Positions 6,549 through 14,006 of a stretch of DNA of 14,065 nt are shown in pieces. This DNA comes from JBDKTK01 sp964556675 (GTDB lineage Bacteria; Desulfobacterota; Syntrophia; Syntrophales; UBA4778). The stretch covers positions 1-14,065 of the forward strand of contig CAZKYN010000070.1 of assembly GCA_964556675.1 (NCBI GenBank), read 5' to 3'. The notes under the pieces were generated by a model. It worked only from the letters and a program-made list of their open reading frames with translations, had not been told where the DNA came from and did no database searches. The position numbers and the translations under genes were made by a program. The number at the start of each line of letters is the position of its first letter. Positions within the stretch are counted from its first letter, which is position 1.

Positions 6549-7514
6549 TCAAAGTTGAGCGTTCAACTCCCCGGAGCCCGGGTCCGTCAGATCATTTTTG
6601 ATTTGCTGAATGCTCGTCATGGCTTGCGACATGAGATCCTGTATCCGCCTGTCCTTCTCCAGCCACAACTGCTGGACCCATTTCTGGACGGCGTCCCGGA
6701 AGTCGGGGTCTCCTTCGTAGTCGCCGTGCATGAACTGTTCCGGCACCTCTATCGTCTTCATGTCCACAATCACGCGTTTGACCCTGCCGCAGAGAAATTT
6801 CCAGAAGGTGGGGGCGCCGTCAGGGTAGACAATCGTGACATCCAGAAGGGAGTTAAACTTCTCGCCGAGAACGTTCATGGCCAGAGCGAGCCCCCCCGCC
6901 TTTGGGCGCAGCAGGAACCTGTATTCGCTCTTTTGTCTCTTGTGTTTTTCCCGGGTGAAGCGCGTCCCCTCGAGAAAGTTCATCACGCTGGTGGATATTG
7001 TCGCAAATTTTTCGCAGGCCCGGCGGGTAGCCTCGAAGTCCCTGCCTTTTCGTTCGGGATGCTTCTTGAGGTATTCGGCGCTGTAGCGGTGCAGAAAAGG
7101 ATAATCCAGGGCCCACCAGGCGAAACCCATCATAGGCACTTTAATCAACTCTCTCTTGATGAAGAACTTGAGCAGGGGGATGCGCCGGTTCAGCAGCTTC
7201 TGCAAAACAAAAATATCCACCCATGACTGGTGATTGCTGATGACAAGGTACCATCCCCTGTAATTGAGGCCTTTCAGACCCTTTACGTCCCATTTCGTCC
7301 TCTGGGTCAGGCGCATCCAGGCGCTGTTGCAGGCGATCCAGTTTTCTCCTATCCAATTGAGGATTCTGTTAAGCACGCGGCGCAAGGGCGGGATAGGTAA
7401 AACAAACTTGGGGAGGGCAAACACATACAGGATCGTAACCCATACTACAACATTTACGGCCAGAAAAATCCCCGACAGCGCACCCAGAAGAGTCGACGGC
7501 AAGAAATTCAGCAT
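6549..7514 (-). CDS. YihG-like 1-acylglycerol-3-phosphate acyltransferase (PlsC family)
   Basis: This 321-aa membrane-associated acyltransferase closely follows the plan of E. coli YihG. An N-terminal membrane segment (about 10-35) is followed by motif I NHQSWVD (catalytic H95 and D100) in YLVISNHQSWVDIFVLQ. FFIKRELIKVPMMGFAWWALD is the motif II region with the YihG-type WALD, then HPERKGRDFEATRRACEKF. Motif III is FLEGTRFT (180-187), then LLRPKAGGLALAMNVLG. It should transfer an acyl chain to the sn-2 position of lysophosphatidic acid, setting phospholipid composition at the inner membrane. Chain specificity is not readable. The start is chosen by AGGAA nine bases upstream. It lies 221 bp downstream of the DUF1284 gene, on the same strand, and probably has its own promoter. 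Confidence 0.93.
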   Translation of the reverse strand: MLNFLPSTLLGALSGIFLAVNVVVWVTILYVFALPKFVLPIPPLRRVLNRILNWIGENWIACNSAWMRLTQRTKWDVKGLKGLNYRGWYLVISNHQSWVDIFVLQKLLNRRIPLLKFFIKRELIKVPMMGFAWWALDYPFLHRYSAEYLKKHPERKGRDFEATRRACEKFATISTSVMNFLEGTRFTREKHKRQKSEYRFLLRPKAGGLALAMNVLGEKFNSLLDVTIVYPDGAPTFWKFLCGRVKRVIVDMKTIEVPEQFMHGDYEGDPDFRDAVQKWVQQLWLEKDRRIQDLMSQAMTSIQQIKNDLTDPGSGELNAQL

Positions 7515-7735
7515 GATGCGTTCCTGAAGGCGGCAGTTTTTATCAAACAGACAAGCTCAAACCGCCGCAAAATTTTTACGATTTTCTAGCACACGTTAAA
7601 TTATAATTCTATGCTGATTTCGAGGCTGCCGGAAAGGCGGCCGGGGGTTTTGCCCCTCAGGCAAAAAGAAAAGGGAGACAGTTCGAAAGAGGAAAGGCCG
7701 GAGAGCCGAAATTATACGGCATCTCATTTGCTGTT

Positions 7736-8149
7736 TCAGGGCGCCGGCTTCAGATGAAAAATTTCGCAGGTGTTTTTCCAGGGGCAGCGGGTGCGACAGA
7801 AATCAAGAGGGGCTTTCGCGGCGATTATGCCGCGGATTTCTTTTGCCGGCCTGGCTTCCCCGTATTTCAAACCCAACCCCTGCAATATCCGCGCATCCCA
7901 TTTTCTCACGGCATCCTCGCCGCCCTGCGGACTAGCGCACCGGGAATCCCTGCACTCGGAACAGAACGCGCACAGTCCGTCGACGCCCTCTGATATTTCT
8001 ATGATTGTATCATCATGCACAAGCATTACTTCCCGGACTTTCAGCACCGCACGGACGAACGCTTCACTGCGCCGGAGGCCCTGCAGGGGAAGATAAGTAT
8101 TGCAGATCAGGTGATGGGGCCGCAGGCGAACGGCATTGTTTTTCAGCAT
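7736..8149 (-). CDS. DUF1284 domain-containing cysteine-rich protein
   Basis: This 137-aa protein has the DUF1284 hallmark VRLRPHHLIC (7-16). Eight cysteines follow a metal-binding pattern: C16, C60-x2-C63-x2-C66, C71, and C118-x3-C122-x5-C128. H12 and H13 are further possible ligands. An iron-sulfur or zinc site is likely by inference; the family has no known reaction. The frame can also open at a GTG six bases upstream (8155), but AGGA at 8157-8160 stands seven bases before the ATG at 8149 and only one base from the GTG, so the ATG is preferred. The gene stands apart from the beta-oxidation operon, beyond a terminator hairpin, and probably has its own promoter. Confidence 0.88.
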   Translation of the reverse strand: MLKNNAVRLRPHHLICNTYLPLQGLRRSEAFVRAVLKVREVMLVHDDTIIEISEGVDGLCAFCSECRDSRCASPQGGEDAVRKWDARILQGLGLKYGEARPAKEIRGIIAAKAPLDFCRTRCPWKNTCEIFHLKPAP

Positions 8150-8156
8150 GAGCACA

Positions 8157-8160
8157 TCCT
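8157..8160 (-). promoter_or_regulatory. Shine-Dalgarno site deciding the DUF1284 start
   Basis: On the minus strand AGGA is followed by seven bases and then ATG (8149-8147). The upstream in-frame GTG at 8155 is too close to it to be used. This sets the protein at 137 aa. Confidence 0.65.
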
Positions 8161-8454
8161 GAATTTTATTTCAGAGACACCATGATGAGATCCCGGCAGT
8201 CTCCAAGTCCGGCAAAATTCCTGAAAAGGAACAACGGGAAGCATCGGGCCAAGATTTTGGGCATCGTCGCGAATTTTCGCTTGACCGGAGCTTCCCGCGG
8301 CCCTGGGAGAAGATTCTAACGCAGCGTAAGACCACCACTGTTCCTAAGGAGATATTCATACGCTGATGGGGAATTTTCTATTCCAAAAATCACATTTTGT
8401 ATATGCCTCAAAATAGCGGATTTTATATAGCTGCATTCAACTACCAGGCGGAAA
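8161..8454. other. Intergenic region with no supported gene
   Basis: This gap lies between the operon-end hairpin and the DUF1284 gene. A 62-codon minus-strand frame (8171-8359) has no ribosome site and no recognisable protein features. The left part is GC-rich. The right part (8370-8440) is AT-rich and could hold the DUF1284 promoter, but no clear -35/-10 pair was found. A 7-bp inverted repeat (CAGCGTA at 8322, TACGCTG at 8359) has a loop of about 30 bases and is probably chance. Confidence 0.5.
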
Positions 8455-8477
8455 CCGGACGGCGCGGACCCGTCCGG
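8455..8477 (-). terminator. Terminator hairpin at the end of the beta-oxidation operon
   Basis: CCGGACGG (8455-8462) pairs exactly with CCGTCCGG (8470-8477) across seven bases, directly after the TAA of the alpha/beta hydrolase. On the minus strand it is flanked by an A-rich stretch on the 5' side and TTTCC on the 3' side. It is the best candidate for the end of the seven-gene transcript. Confidence 0.65.
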
Positions 8478-8478
8478 A

Positions 8479-9312
8479 TTATTTTTCCCTTAAGAAGCTG
8501 CAGACCAATTCGTTGAACTCGGCCGTCTTTTCCATATTGGCGAAATGCCCGCAATCATCAAAAATGTGGAGCCGGGAGCCGGGGATCTCCTGGTGGGCCA
8601 GATACGCGTCCTTTACGGGCAGGCTCCGGTCCTGCTTTCCCCAGATGATTAAGGTCGGGGTTTTTATATCCGGGAGCCTGTCTGTTATTCCTTTGATTAT
8701 GTCCTCATTGATGCCCTTGAAACTGCAGGAATTCCTCAGGACGCTCGCGAAAGCTTCGATCGCCCCGGGAAGGGAGAAGATTTTGTAATAAAAATCTATC
8801 ATCTCGTCGGTCATTGACTTGGGATCATGGACGAGCGTCCTCATGTACCAGGCTATCGCCCGCCTGTATTTCAGGAAGGAAAGCTTGCTGAACATGGGCA
8901 TCGACGTGAGCCGCAGGGGAAGCGCCAGCTCCCGGCCCAGTCCGGCGCTGTCTTCAAGGATGAGCTTGTTCACCCTTTCCGGGCGGTCGATAGCGTATTT
9001 CAGCGCTATCCCTCCACCCATGGATGCGCCCAGAAGCGATGTCCTGCCGATGTTCATCTTGAGCGCGAACTCATGCAGAAAATCAGTCAGGAAGGCGACG
9101 GAATAGGGAGCGCTCGGCTTGTCGCTGTATCCGAACCCCACCAGGTCGGGGGCATATACCTTTGAGACCTTAGCCAGTTCGGGGATATTCTGCTCATATA
9201 TCTCAATGGAAGTGCCGAGGCCGTGAATGAGGATCAGGGGATCGCCCTCTCCGTATTCCCAGTACCGCGTGTTCACATTGCCGATTTTGATGTACTTGTC
9301 TTCGAATTTCAT
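8479..9312 (-). CDS. Alpha/beta hydrolase, last gene of the operon
   Basis: This 277-aa protein has a full alpha/beta-hydrolase triad. The nucleophile is S97 in LLGASMGGG, the acid is D228 in IIWGKQDRSLP, and the base is H256 in DDCGHFANME. The oxyanion motif LIHGLGTS (28-35) and the APDLVGFGYSDKP loop are typical of single-domain lipase/ester/C-C hydrolase-like members, with a lid at about 125-200. There is no signal peptide, so it is cytoplasmic. The start is supported by AGGAGGAG five bases upstream. It lies 21 bp after the DUF362-ferredoxin gene and ends at a hairpin. Given the operon, a thioester or ring-cleavage hydrolase acting on acyl-CoA intermediates is possible, but the substrate cannot be read from the sequence. 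Confidence 0.93.
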   Translation of the reverse strand: MKFEDKYIKIGNVNTRYWEYGEGDPLILIHGLGTSIEIYEQNIPELAKVSKVYAPDLVGFGYSDKPSAPYSVAFLTDFLHEFALKMNIGRTSLLGASMGGGIALKYAIDRPERVNKLILEDSAGLGRELALPLRLTSMPMFSKLSFLKYRRAIAWYMRTLVHDPKSMTDEMIDFYYKIFSLPGAIEAFASVLRNSCSFKGINEDIIKGITDRLPDIKTPTLIIWGKQDRSLPVKDAYLAHQEIPGSRLHIFDDCGHFANMEKTAEFNELVCSFLREK

Positions 9313-9333
9313 TGACTCCTCCTGGCTGTCTTC

Positions 9334-10527
9334 TTAATTATTTGAATTGTCCCTCGTGAGAATCCTGTGCAGCAGATTTCTGCGCAGGCCCACGGCATCG
9401 GCCCTGCACATTTCATGGCAGCAGTAGCAGCGGATACAGGCCTTCCGGTCTATGCAGGCATACTTGCCGTTTTTTTTCCCGGTCATCTCTATGGCTTTGA
9501 CCGGGCAGGCCTCCGAGCAGGCGCCGCAGCCTGTGCATTTGGCCCGCGATATTTCCGGCCTGGCGGAGAGCGAACCCATTATCAGGAAGGAAAGGACCTT
9601 CTGCCCCGGCGACAGACGGCCGAAGCCCTTGCCCTTGAAAATAGTGGAGGGCAGCTCGAAACCGGAAACGGCCAGCTCCGGCATTTGCGGCCCGGTAATC
9701 CTGACATCCTCGATCCTGTTGGGATACATACCCCTTTTTTCGGCCGCAACCAGCAGCGGGTTTGATTCGCGGTCGACGCCCATTATCTCGCCCGCCACCA
9801 CGTCGAGCGCCAACGGGTTCCTTGCGCAGAGCAGCAATCCCAGTTCCCGCGGCTTGCCCGCGCCGGGGCCCTCCCCTTCCATGGCGATCACCGCATCCAT
9901 AACGGAGACCCGGGGACGCACACACTGCGCCAGGTCGAGCAGCATGTTCGCGAAATGTTCGGTATCGTGCAGCTTCGCGTGATAGCCAGGTTTGCTGAGG
10001 CCTGGGATGACGCCGAAGTTGTTTTTGACGGCGCCCGTCATGTGCATGAACAGGTGGGTCTTCATTTTACAGATATTAAACACACCATCTGCCTCGAGCA
10101 CGGGCGACAGCACCTCGAAGCGCTTGATAAGCCTGCCTTCCGGAAAGGAGATGCTCCTGAAACCGGTGTCAAAATTGAGCTGCGCTCCGCTTTCCGCGGC
10201 AGCGTCCTCCATTCCTGACATCCTGTATGTTTTTTCAAGGGTCTTCCGGTCATAGCGATATCCGGAACCGGGGCTGTCGGCAATTACGGCCGCGGCTCCG
10301 GCCTGCGAAACAAGCCGGGCAACTGCTGCGACTACGCTGGGATGCGTGGTTACCGCCTCCTCGGGCTTTGCCGGGCGCAGCAAATTTACCTTGAGCACGA
10401 TCTTTTCGCCGGGTTGGGCGAATGCCCCGATCCCGCCCATAAGTGAAATCAACTCGGAGACTTTGCCGCCTGCCGCCCCGTATCCCGGACACCTGACTGC
10501 AAAGACCTCATTATCCCCGCTGGTCAT
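9334..10527 (-). CDS. DUF362 protein with C-terminal 2[4Fe-4S] ferredoxin domain
   Basis: This 397-aa protein has an N-terminal DUF362 domain (about 8-300) with KIVLKVNLLRP (42-52), FNICKMKTHLFMHMTGAVKN (150-169), then NFGVIPG and LARNPLALD-like LCARNPLALDVVAG. It is followed by a ferredoxin tail with two cluster motifs: C331-x2-C334-x2-C337-x3-C341-P and C364-x2-C367-x2-C370-x3-C374. An extra C369 and C358 lie by the second. Electron transfer is therefore likely. DUF362 has no defined reaction, although such proteins often sit beside acyl-CoA and redox genes in anaerobes. GGGAGGAA lies upstream of the ATG. Placed 61 bp after the enoyl-CoA hydratase and 21 bp before the hydrolase, it probably works with this pathway, by inference as an electron carrier or redox partner. 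Confidence 0.93.
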   Translation of the reverse strand: MTSGDNEVFAVRCPGYGAAGGKVSELISLMGGIGAFAQPGEKIVLKVNLLRPAKPEEAVTTHPSVVAAVARLVSQAGAAAVIADSPGSGYRYDRKTLEKTYRMSGMEDAAAESGAQLNFDTGFRSISFPEGRLIKRFEVLSPVLEADGVFNICKMKTHLFMHMTGAVKNNFGVIPGLSKPGYHAKLHDTEHFANMLLDLAQCVRPRVSVMDAVIAMEGEGPGAGKPRELGLLLCARNPLALDVVAGEIMGVDRESNPLLVAAEKRGMYPNRIEDVRITGPQMPELAVSGFELPSTIFKGKGFGRLSPGQKVLSFLIMGSLSARPEISRAKCTGCGACSEACPVKAIEMTGKKNGKYACIDRKACIRCYCCHEMCRADAVGLRRNLLHRILTRDNSNN

Positions 10528-10588
10528 AAGAATTCCTCCCGAATCGGGGCCGGATGCCTGGTGTGTCCGGGCCGGCCGGAAAGCAGGA

Positions 10589-11356
10589 TCACTTGTTTTT
10601 TGCCGCGAACGCGGCCATGGCCTTCTTCTGCTCCTCGGTCGTGAAACACAGGGCGAAACAATCTATTTCGAAAATCGAGGCGGTATTGAGATCGGCGTCG
10701 CTGCCCCTGTTCACGGATGACTTGATAAGAGAGAGGGCGACCGAGCTTTTTGCCGCTATCTTCCCGGCTATTTTAACCGTCTCTTCCAGAAGCTCTTCCC
10801 TTTTGAATATATGATTGATGATCCCCAGATTCAGGGCCTTATCGGCATCGATCATTTCCCCCGTATATATCATTTCCTTCGCCAGACCCATGCCGATCAA
10901 GCGGGGAAGCCTCTGGGTCCCCCCGGACCCGGGCATGATGCCGATGGAAATTTCGGGAAGGGCAAACCTGGCGTTGGCGGACGCCACCCTGAAGTCGCAT
11001 GCCATCGCATATTCCAGGCCGCCTCCCAGGCAGTATCCGTTGATTGCGGCGATGACCGGCTTGCTGAAATTATAGAGCTTGTCCACTGTCTGTTTCGCTT
11101 TCAGGGCGAACTCCCTGGCGGCGATCGCGTCCATGCTCTGCATTTCCTTGATGTCCGCGCCGGCAATGAAGGCCTTGTCGCCCGACCCGGTCAAGACAAC
11201 CACCTTGATTTCCTTATCGCCTTCAATCCGGTCCAGGGCGGCGGCAAGCTCCGCATTTAAGCTGGAATTTATGGCGTTAAGGGCCTGAGGGCGGTTGAAT
11301 GTCAAAACCGCCGTGCCGTTTCTTTTTTCGAACAGGATGAGATCCGTTTCGCTCAT
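10589..11356 (-). CDS. Enoyl-CoA hydratase / crotonase
   Basis: This 255-aa crotonase-fold enzyme has the length of short-chain enoyl-CoA hydratases. The oxyanion hole is formed by AFIAGADI (62-69) and NGYCLGGGLEYAMACDFR (106-123). The two catalytic glutamates are present as E115 (GGGLE) and E135 (LPEISIGIMPGSGGTQRLPR), so hydratase activity is expected rather than only isomerase. It hydrates a 2-enoyl-CoA to 3-hydroxyacyl-CoA, for example crotonyl-CoA, and works in the reverse direction in synthesis. AGGAGGAATA immediately precedes the ATG. It lies in the same operon as the thiolase and the 3-hydroxyacyl-CoA dehydrogenase, which supply the other steps. Chain-length specificity is not readable from the sequence. 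Confidence 0.95.
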   Translation of the reverse strand: MSETDLILFEKRNGTAVLTFNRPQALNAINSSLNAELAAALDRIEGDKEIKVVVLTGSGDKAFIAGADIKEMQSMDAIAAREFALKAKQTVDKLYNFSKPVIAAINGYCLGGGLEYAMACDFRVASANARFALPEISIGIMPGSGGTQRLPRLIGMGLAKEMIYTGEMIDADKALNLGIINHIFKREELLEETVKIAGKIAAKSSVALSLIKSSVNRGSDADLNTASIFEIDCFALCFTTEEQKKAMAAFAAKNK

Positions 11357-11392
11357 TATTCCTCCTCTGAAGTGATGTCCCGCAAAAATATC

Positions 11393-11806
11393 CTAACCGC
11401 AAGCCTGCGAAACGGCGGATCCGGCCGGCCTGTGCGGCTCCCATACCGGCTGGAAATCAAAGCCGCAAGTTTCTCCTTCACGCATTTCATAACCATAGAC
11501 ATTTGCCGGGGAATCGGACCGGGAATAGTTCTCTATTTCCCGCCGCAACTCCATACGCATCGACCTGAAAATCCAGATCACTTTTTCATACCCGCCGGCT
11601 ATTGAAAGGACCTCGCGCCAGTCATCATTTCCAGTGTCCGAGAGCTGGACGTGGATGTATATATGCTGCCGGTCCGCATTAAACGCGGTCAGGTCCAGAC
11701 GGTCCTCCTTTACCCTTTTCCAGACGACCTGGAGATCCATTGCCAATGCCCGGCAAAACAGATGAAAATTATCGTCGATCCAGAAAATATCTCTGCTTGG
11801 TCTCAT
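11393..11806 (-). CDS. Unrecognised 137-aa operon protein
   Basis: I do not recognise this family. The frame runs from ATG at 11806 to TAG at 11393 and fills the gap between the NRDE gene (32 bp) and the crotonase (36 bp). The protein is soluble, charged and rich in tryptophan (W9, W29, W63, W78, W122). It has beta-like stretches (DIFWIDDNFHLF, QHIYIHVQLS, EKVIWIFRSM) and a charged helix-like MRMELRREIENYS at 83-95. It has no signal peptide or membrane segment; its few cysteines (C18, C114, C136) form no obvious motif. The open frame continues upstream into the NRDE gene, but only the part from MRPSRDIF reads as protein, and no other start codon lies in the gap. The ribosome site is weak (GGACCGG), suggesting coupled translation after NRDE. 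Existence is likely; function is unknown. Confidence 0.6.
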   Translation of the reverse strand: MRPSRDIFWIDDNFHLFCRALAMDLQVVWKRVKEDRLDLTAFNADRQHIYIHVQLSDTGNDDWREVLSIAGGYEKVIWIFRSMRMELRREIENYSRSDSPANVYGYEMREGETCGFDFQPVWEPHRPAGSAVSQACG

Positions 11807-11838
11807 ATCCGGTCCAATATTCGGCCGAACGAATGATT

Positions 11839-12603
11839 TTACCTGCCTTTTATCCTGAAATTGAACTCCCTCACGCCGCACTGCCCCGAACTGTTGAAAT
11901 CCTTCTCTAAAAATGTGACCTCCCCGGAGTCTGCGACCAGCACGACTGTCGAGGACCTGGTGCCGTACACAGGGCTTTCGATAAAGGCTGGAGACAGGAT
12001 CCGCTCCCATTCAAGTCCGACTCCGGTGTCCGGAAGGCGCTTGTCCGGGGGGCGTTGCCGGTCGTCAAGGACTGAAAATATCTCATCGCAGGAGAAATCT
12101 CCCCGGTCCAAAACCGACCGGAGCTTCTTTTTACCCGTCTCGACCTTCGGCCACGGCGTGTCCAGCAAATGGTTGCTCAGGCCGTAGATGCCCGGATTCA
12201 GTTCCTCAAGCCTCCCCCGGTTGGAGAAGGAATACAGAGTATCGAAGTCTCCCGCCAACAGGCTGAACCCGTTGTATTTTCCGCCCTTCCCCTCCAGGCT
12301 TGTGAGAAACTCCCGGGGAGGAGCCGGGCTCCTGAGAAAACCGCTCACGATCCCGCCCCGGGACGGGGCGGTCGGCATGAACGTCCCCGGATCGCGGTAG
12401 TTGGTTATCATGGCGAACCGGCCCGTCCTTGTCACACCGAGCCACGTCCCGCATGCCTTCAGGTCCCGGCCGCCCAGGACAATCGGCGCCTCTTCCCAGA
12501 AAGAGGCAGGCTGCGTCGGCCGATCATAGAACTCGTCTCGGTTGGACGCAATGACCAGGCGGTACCCGGGACTCTGCTTATAGGAAACCAGGATCAGGCA
12601 CAT
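11839..12603 (-). CDS. NRDE / TANGO2 family protein
   Basis: This 254-aa protein shows the family's N-terminus: M-C2-L-I at the start and the eponymous N21-R22-D23-E24 in ASNRDEFYDRP. These are followed by VLGGRDLKACGTWLGVTRTG, the FAMITNYRDP block, SRGGIV, NGFSLLAGD and a late YGTRSSTVVLV segment. C2 fits an Ntn-hydrolase-type nucleophile if Met1 is removed, which is an inference from fold comparisons. The family is linked in eukaryotes (TANGO2) to lipid, acyl-CoA and haem handling, though its reaction is unresolved. An AAGGTG ribosome site lies seven bases before the ATG. It sits 56 bp after the thiolase, inside an acyl-CoA operon, which fits a role in acyl-CoA or lipid metabolism but does not prove it. 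Confidence 0.92.
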   Translation of the reverse strand: MCLILVSYKQSPGYRLVIASNRDEFYDRPTQPASFWEEAPIVLGGRDLKACGTWLGVTRTGRFAMITNYRDPGTFMPTAPSRGGIVSGFLRSPAPPREFLTSLEGKGGKYNGFSLLAGDFDTLYSFSNRGRLEELNPGIYGLSNHLLDTPWPKVETGKKKLRSVLDRGDFSCDEIFSVLDDRQRPPDKRLPDTGVGLEWERILSPAFIESPVYGTRSSTVVLVADSGEVTFLEKDFNSSGQCGVREFNFRIKGR

Positions 12604-12659
12604 CTGCTACACCTTGTGGCGGACATGCCTGCAGACATGGCGGCACAACCTGCCGCGGA

Positions 12660-13910
12660 TCATACCATTTCCAAAGCGGTAGCCATGGAGACCCCCCCGC
12701 CGCCGCACAGGGTGGCAAGGCCCAGGGTCTTGCCGCGCTTTTTCATCAGGTGCAGGAGAGTCACCATTATGCGGCAGCCGGTAGACCCCACCGGATGGCC
12801 GAGCCCTATGCCGGAACCGTTGACGTTGGTGATTTCGCGATTGAGGCCGAGTTCCTTCTCACATCCCAGGTACTGGGCGGCAAAGGCCTCGTTGACTTCG
12901 ATCATTTCAAAATCCGCCAGCTTCAGCCCCGATTTTGCCATGAGGTCCCTCACCGCCGGGGCGGGACTCATGCCCATCACGCACGGGTGGCAGCCGCCGT
13001 ATCCGACCGCCTTGATCCTGGCAAGCGGCTTCACGCCCAGCTCTTTGGCCTTCTCCGCGGACATGATGACCATGGCGCTCGCGCCGTCGTTGATGCCCGA
13101 CGCGTTTCCGGCCGTGACCTTGCCCGTCTTCGGGATGAACGCCGGAGGCAGGGCTGCCAGTTTCTCCATGGTCAGTCCCGGCATAAAATGTTCGTCCTTG
13201 TCAAAGATAACCGGGGGCTTCCCCCTTTTTTGCGGGATTTCGATCGGAACGATTTCTTCTTTGAAGTCGCCGCTGAGGGTCGCCCGCTCCGTATTATGAT
13301 GGCTTCTCAGGGCCACCTCGTCCATCTCCAGCCGGCTGATGTTATAGATCTGCCCGACCAGCTCGGCCGTATGTCCCATGAGATACGGCTTGCCCCTGAA
13401 CATGTCCACAACGGGGCCGTCCTTGGCGGGCCCGAACTCCATCCCTGGCTGCAGCCGCGAGCCGCAGTACAAACCTTCTATCAGAGTATCGTCAAAGCTC
13501 TTGTTCTGGAGCCTGCATCCCCATCGGGCATCCGGAACGGAATAGGCGACTCCGGACATGTGCTCAACGCCGCCGGCCAGGATCACATCGGCCAGTCCCG
13601 TCTTGATCATCGCCATCCCGGAGATCACGGCCTCCATGCCGGAAATGCATACCCTGTTCAATGTTACCGCCGTCGAGGTTTCGGGCAGACCGGCCTCCAG
13701 CGCGGCGACCCTGGTGACGTTCAGAGAGTTGTACGGCTCGAGGCAGCAGCCGAAGCGCACGTCGTTTATGACATCGGCCTTAATGCCTGCGCGTTTTATT
13801 GCCTCCCTCATCACCGCCCCGGCGATTTTGTAAGCTTGGATATCTCGTAAGGAGCCTCCGAACGAGCCGATGGCCGTACGGCAGGCGGATGCTATAATAA
13901 CCTCTTTCAT
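12660..13910 (-). CDS. Thiolase (acetyl-CoA C-acetyltransferase type)
   Basis: This 416-aa thiolase carries all three catalytic elements: the acyl-accepting C88 in NRVCISGMEA, H372 in GSGIGLGHPVGSTGCR, and C402 in LCGGGGVSMA, plus NEAFAAQ (340-346). It makes acetoacetyl-CoA from two acetyl-CoA, or cleaves 3-ketoacyl-CoA in beta-oxidation. It is about 20-25 residues longer than common bacterial thiolases (about 390 aa). The extra length falls around 146-178 (LYCGSRLQPGMEFGPAKDG and VVDMFRGKPYLMGHTAE), where typical enzymes have a short DGLxDAF-type loop over the substrate pocket. GGAGG lies upstream of the ATG. It follows the 3-hydroxyacyl-CoA dehydrogenase by 96 bp. Substrate preference, acetoacetyl-CoA or longer and branched, is open. 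Confidence 0.95.
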   Translation of the reverse strand: MKEVIIASACRTAIGSFGGSLRDIQAYKIAGAVMREAIKRAGIKADVINDVRFGCCLEPYNSLNVTRVAALEAGLPETSTAVTLNRVCISGMEAVISGMAMIKTGLADVILAGGVEHMSGVAYSVPDARWGCRLQNKSFDDTLIEGLYCGSRLQPGMEFGPAKDGPVVDMFRGKPYLMGHTAELVGQIYNISRLEMDEVALRSHHNTERATLSGDFKEEIVPIEIPQKRGKPPVIFDKDEHFMPGLTMEKLAALPPAFIPKTGKVTAGNASGINDGASAMVIMSAEKAKELGVKPLARIKAVGYGGCHPCVMGMSPAPAVRDLMAKSGLKLADFEMIEVNEAFAAQYLGCEKELGLNREITNVNGSGIGLGHPVGSTGCRIMVTLLHLMKKRGKTLGLATLCGGGGVSMATALEMV

Positions 13911-14006
13911 TTGGAAACCTCCGCAATGCTGAAACCAGCTTTATTATAAACGGGCGCCGGAATGCAGCTGTTCAGGACAGGCGCTCATCCCGGGGACCCA
14001 TATCAA

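Noticed and set aside
7648..7666. Perfect hairpin TTTTGCC-CCTCA-GGCAAAA between the DUF1284 and acyltransferase genes
   Set aside because: Considered as a terminator for DUF1284, but on the minus strand the stem is followed by CCCCCGG rather than T's, and on the plus strand no gene ends upstream. Left unassigned.
8171..8359. A 62-codon minus-strand open frame in the intergenic gap
   Set aside because: It has no Shine-Dalgarno site, no domain, and a composition like non-coding DNA.
8322..8365. Inverted repeat CAGCGTA / TACGCTG
   Set aside because: Arms are only 7 bp with a loop of about 30 bases and no link to a promoter; this is expected by chance in a window of this size.
11807..12010. Upstream extension of the 137-aa protein frame
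   Set aside because: This part overlaps the C-terminal coding region of the NRDE gene in another frame and reads as arginine-rich shadow sequence. Protein-like character begins only at the ATG at 11806.
12604..12659. Imperfect repeat GACATGCC / GACATGGC around TGCA between thiolase and NRDE
   Set aside because: Pairing is broken by mismatches, it lies inside an operon gap, and nothing marks it as an operator or terminator.
12169..13850. Long plus-strand open frames across the thiolase and NRDE genes
   Set aside because: They are antisense shadows of clearly identified minus-strand enzymes with all catalytic motifs present, and they lack protein-family features.
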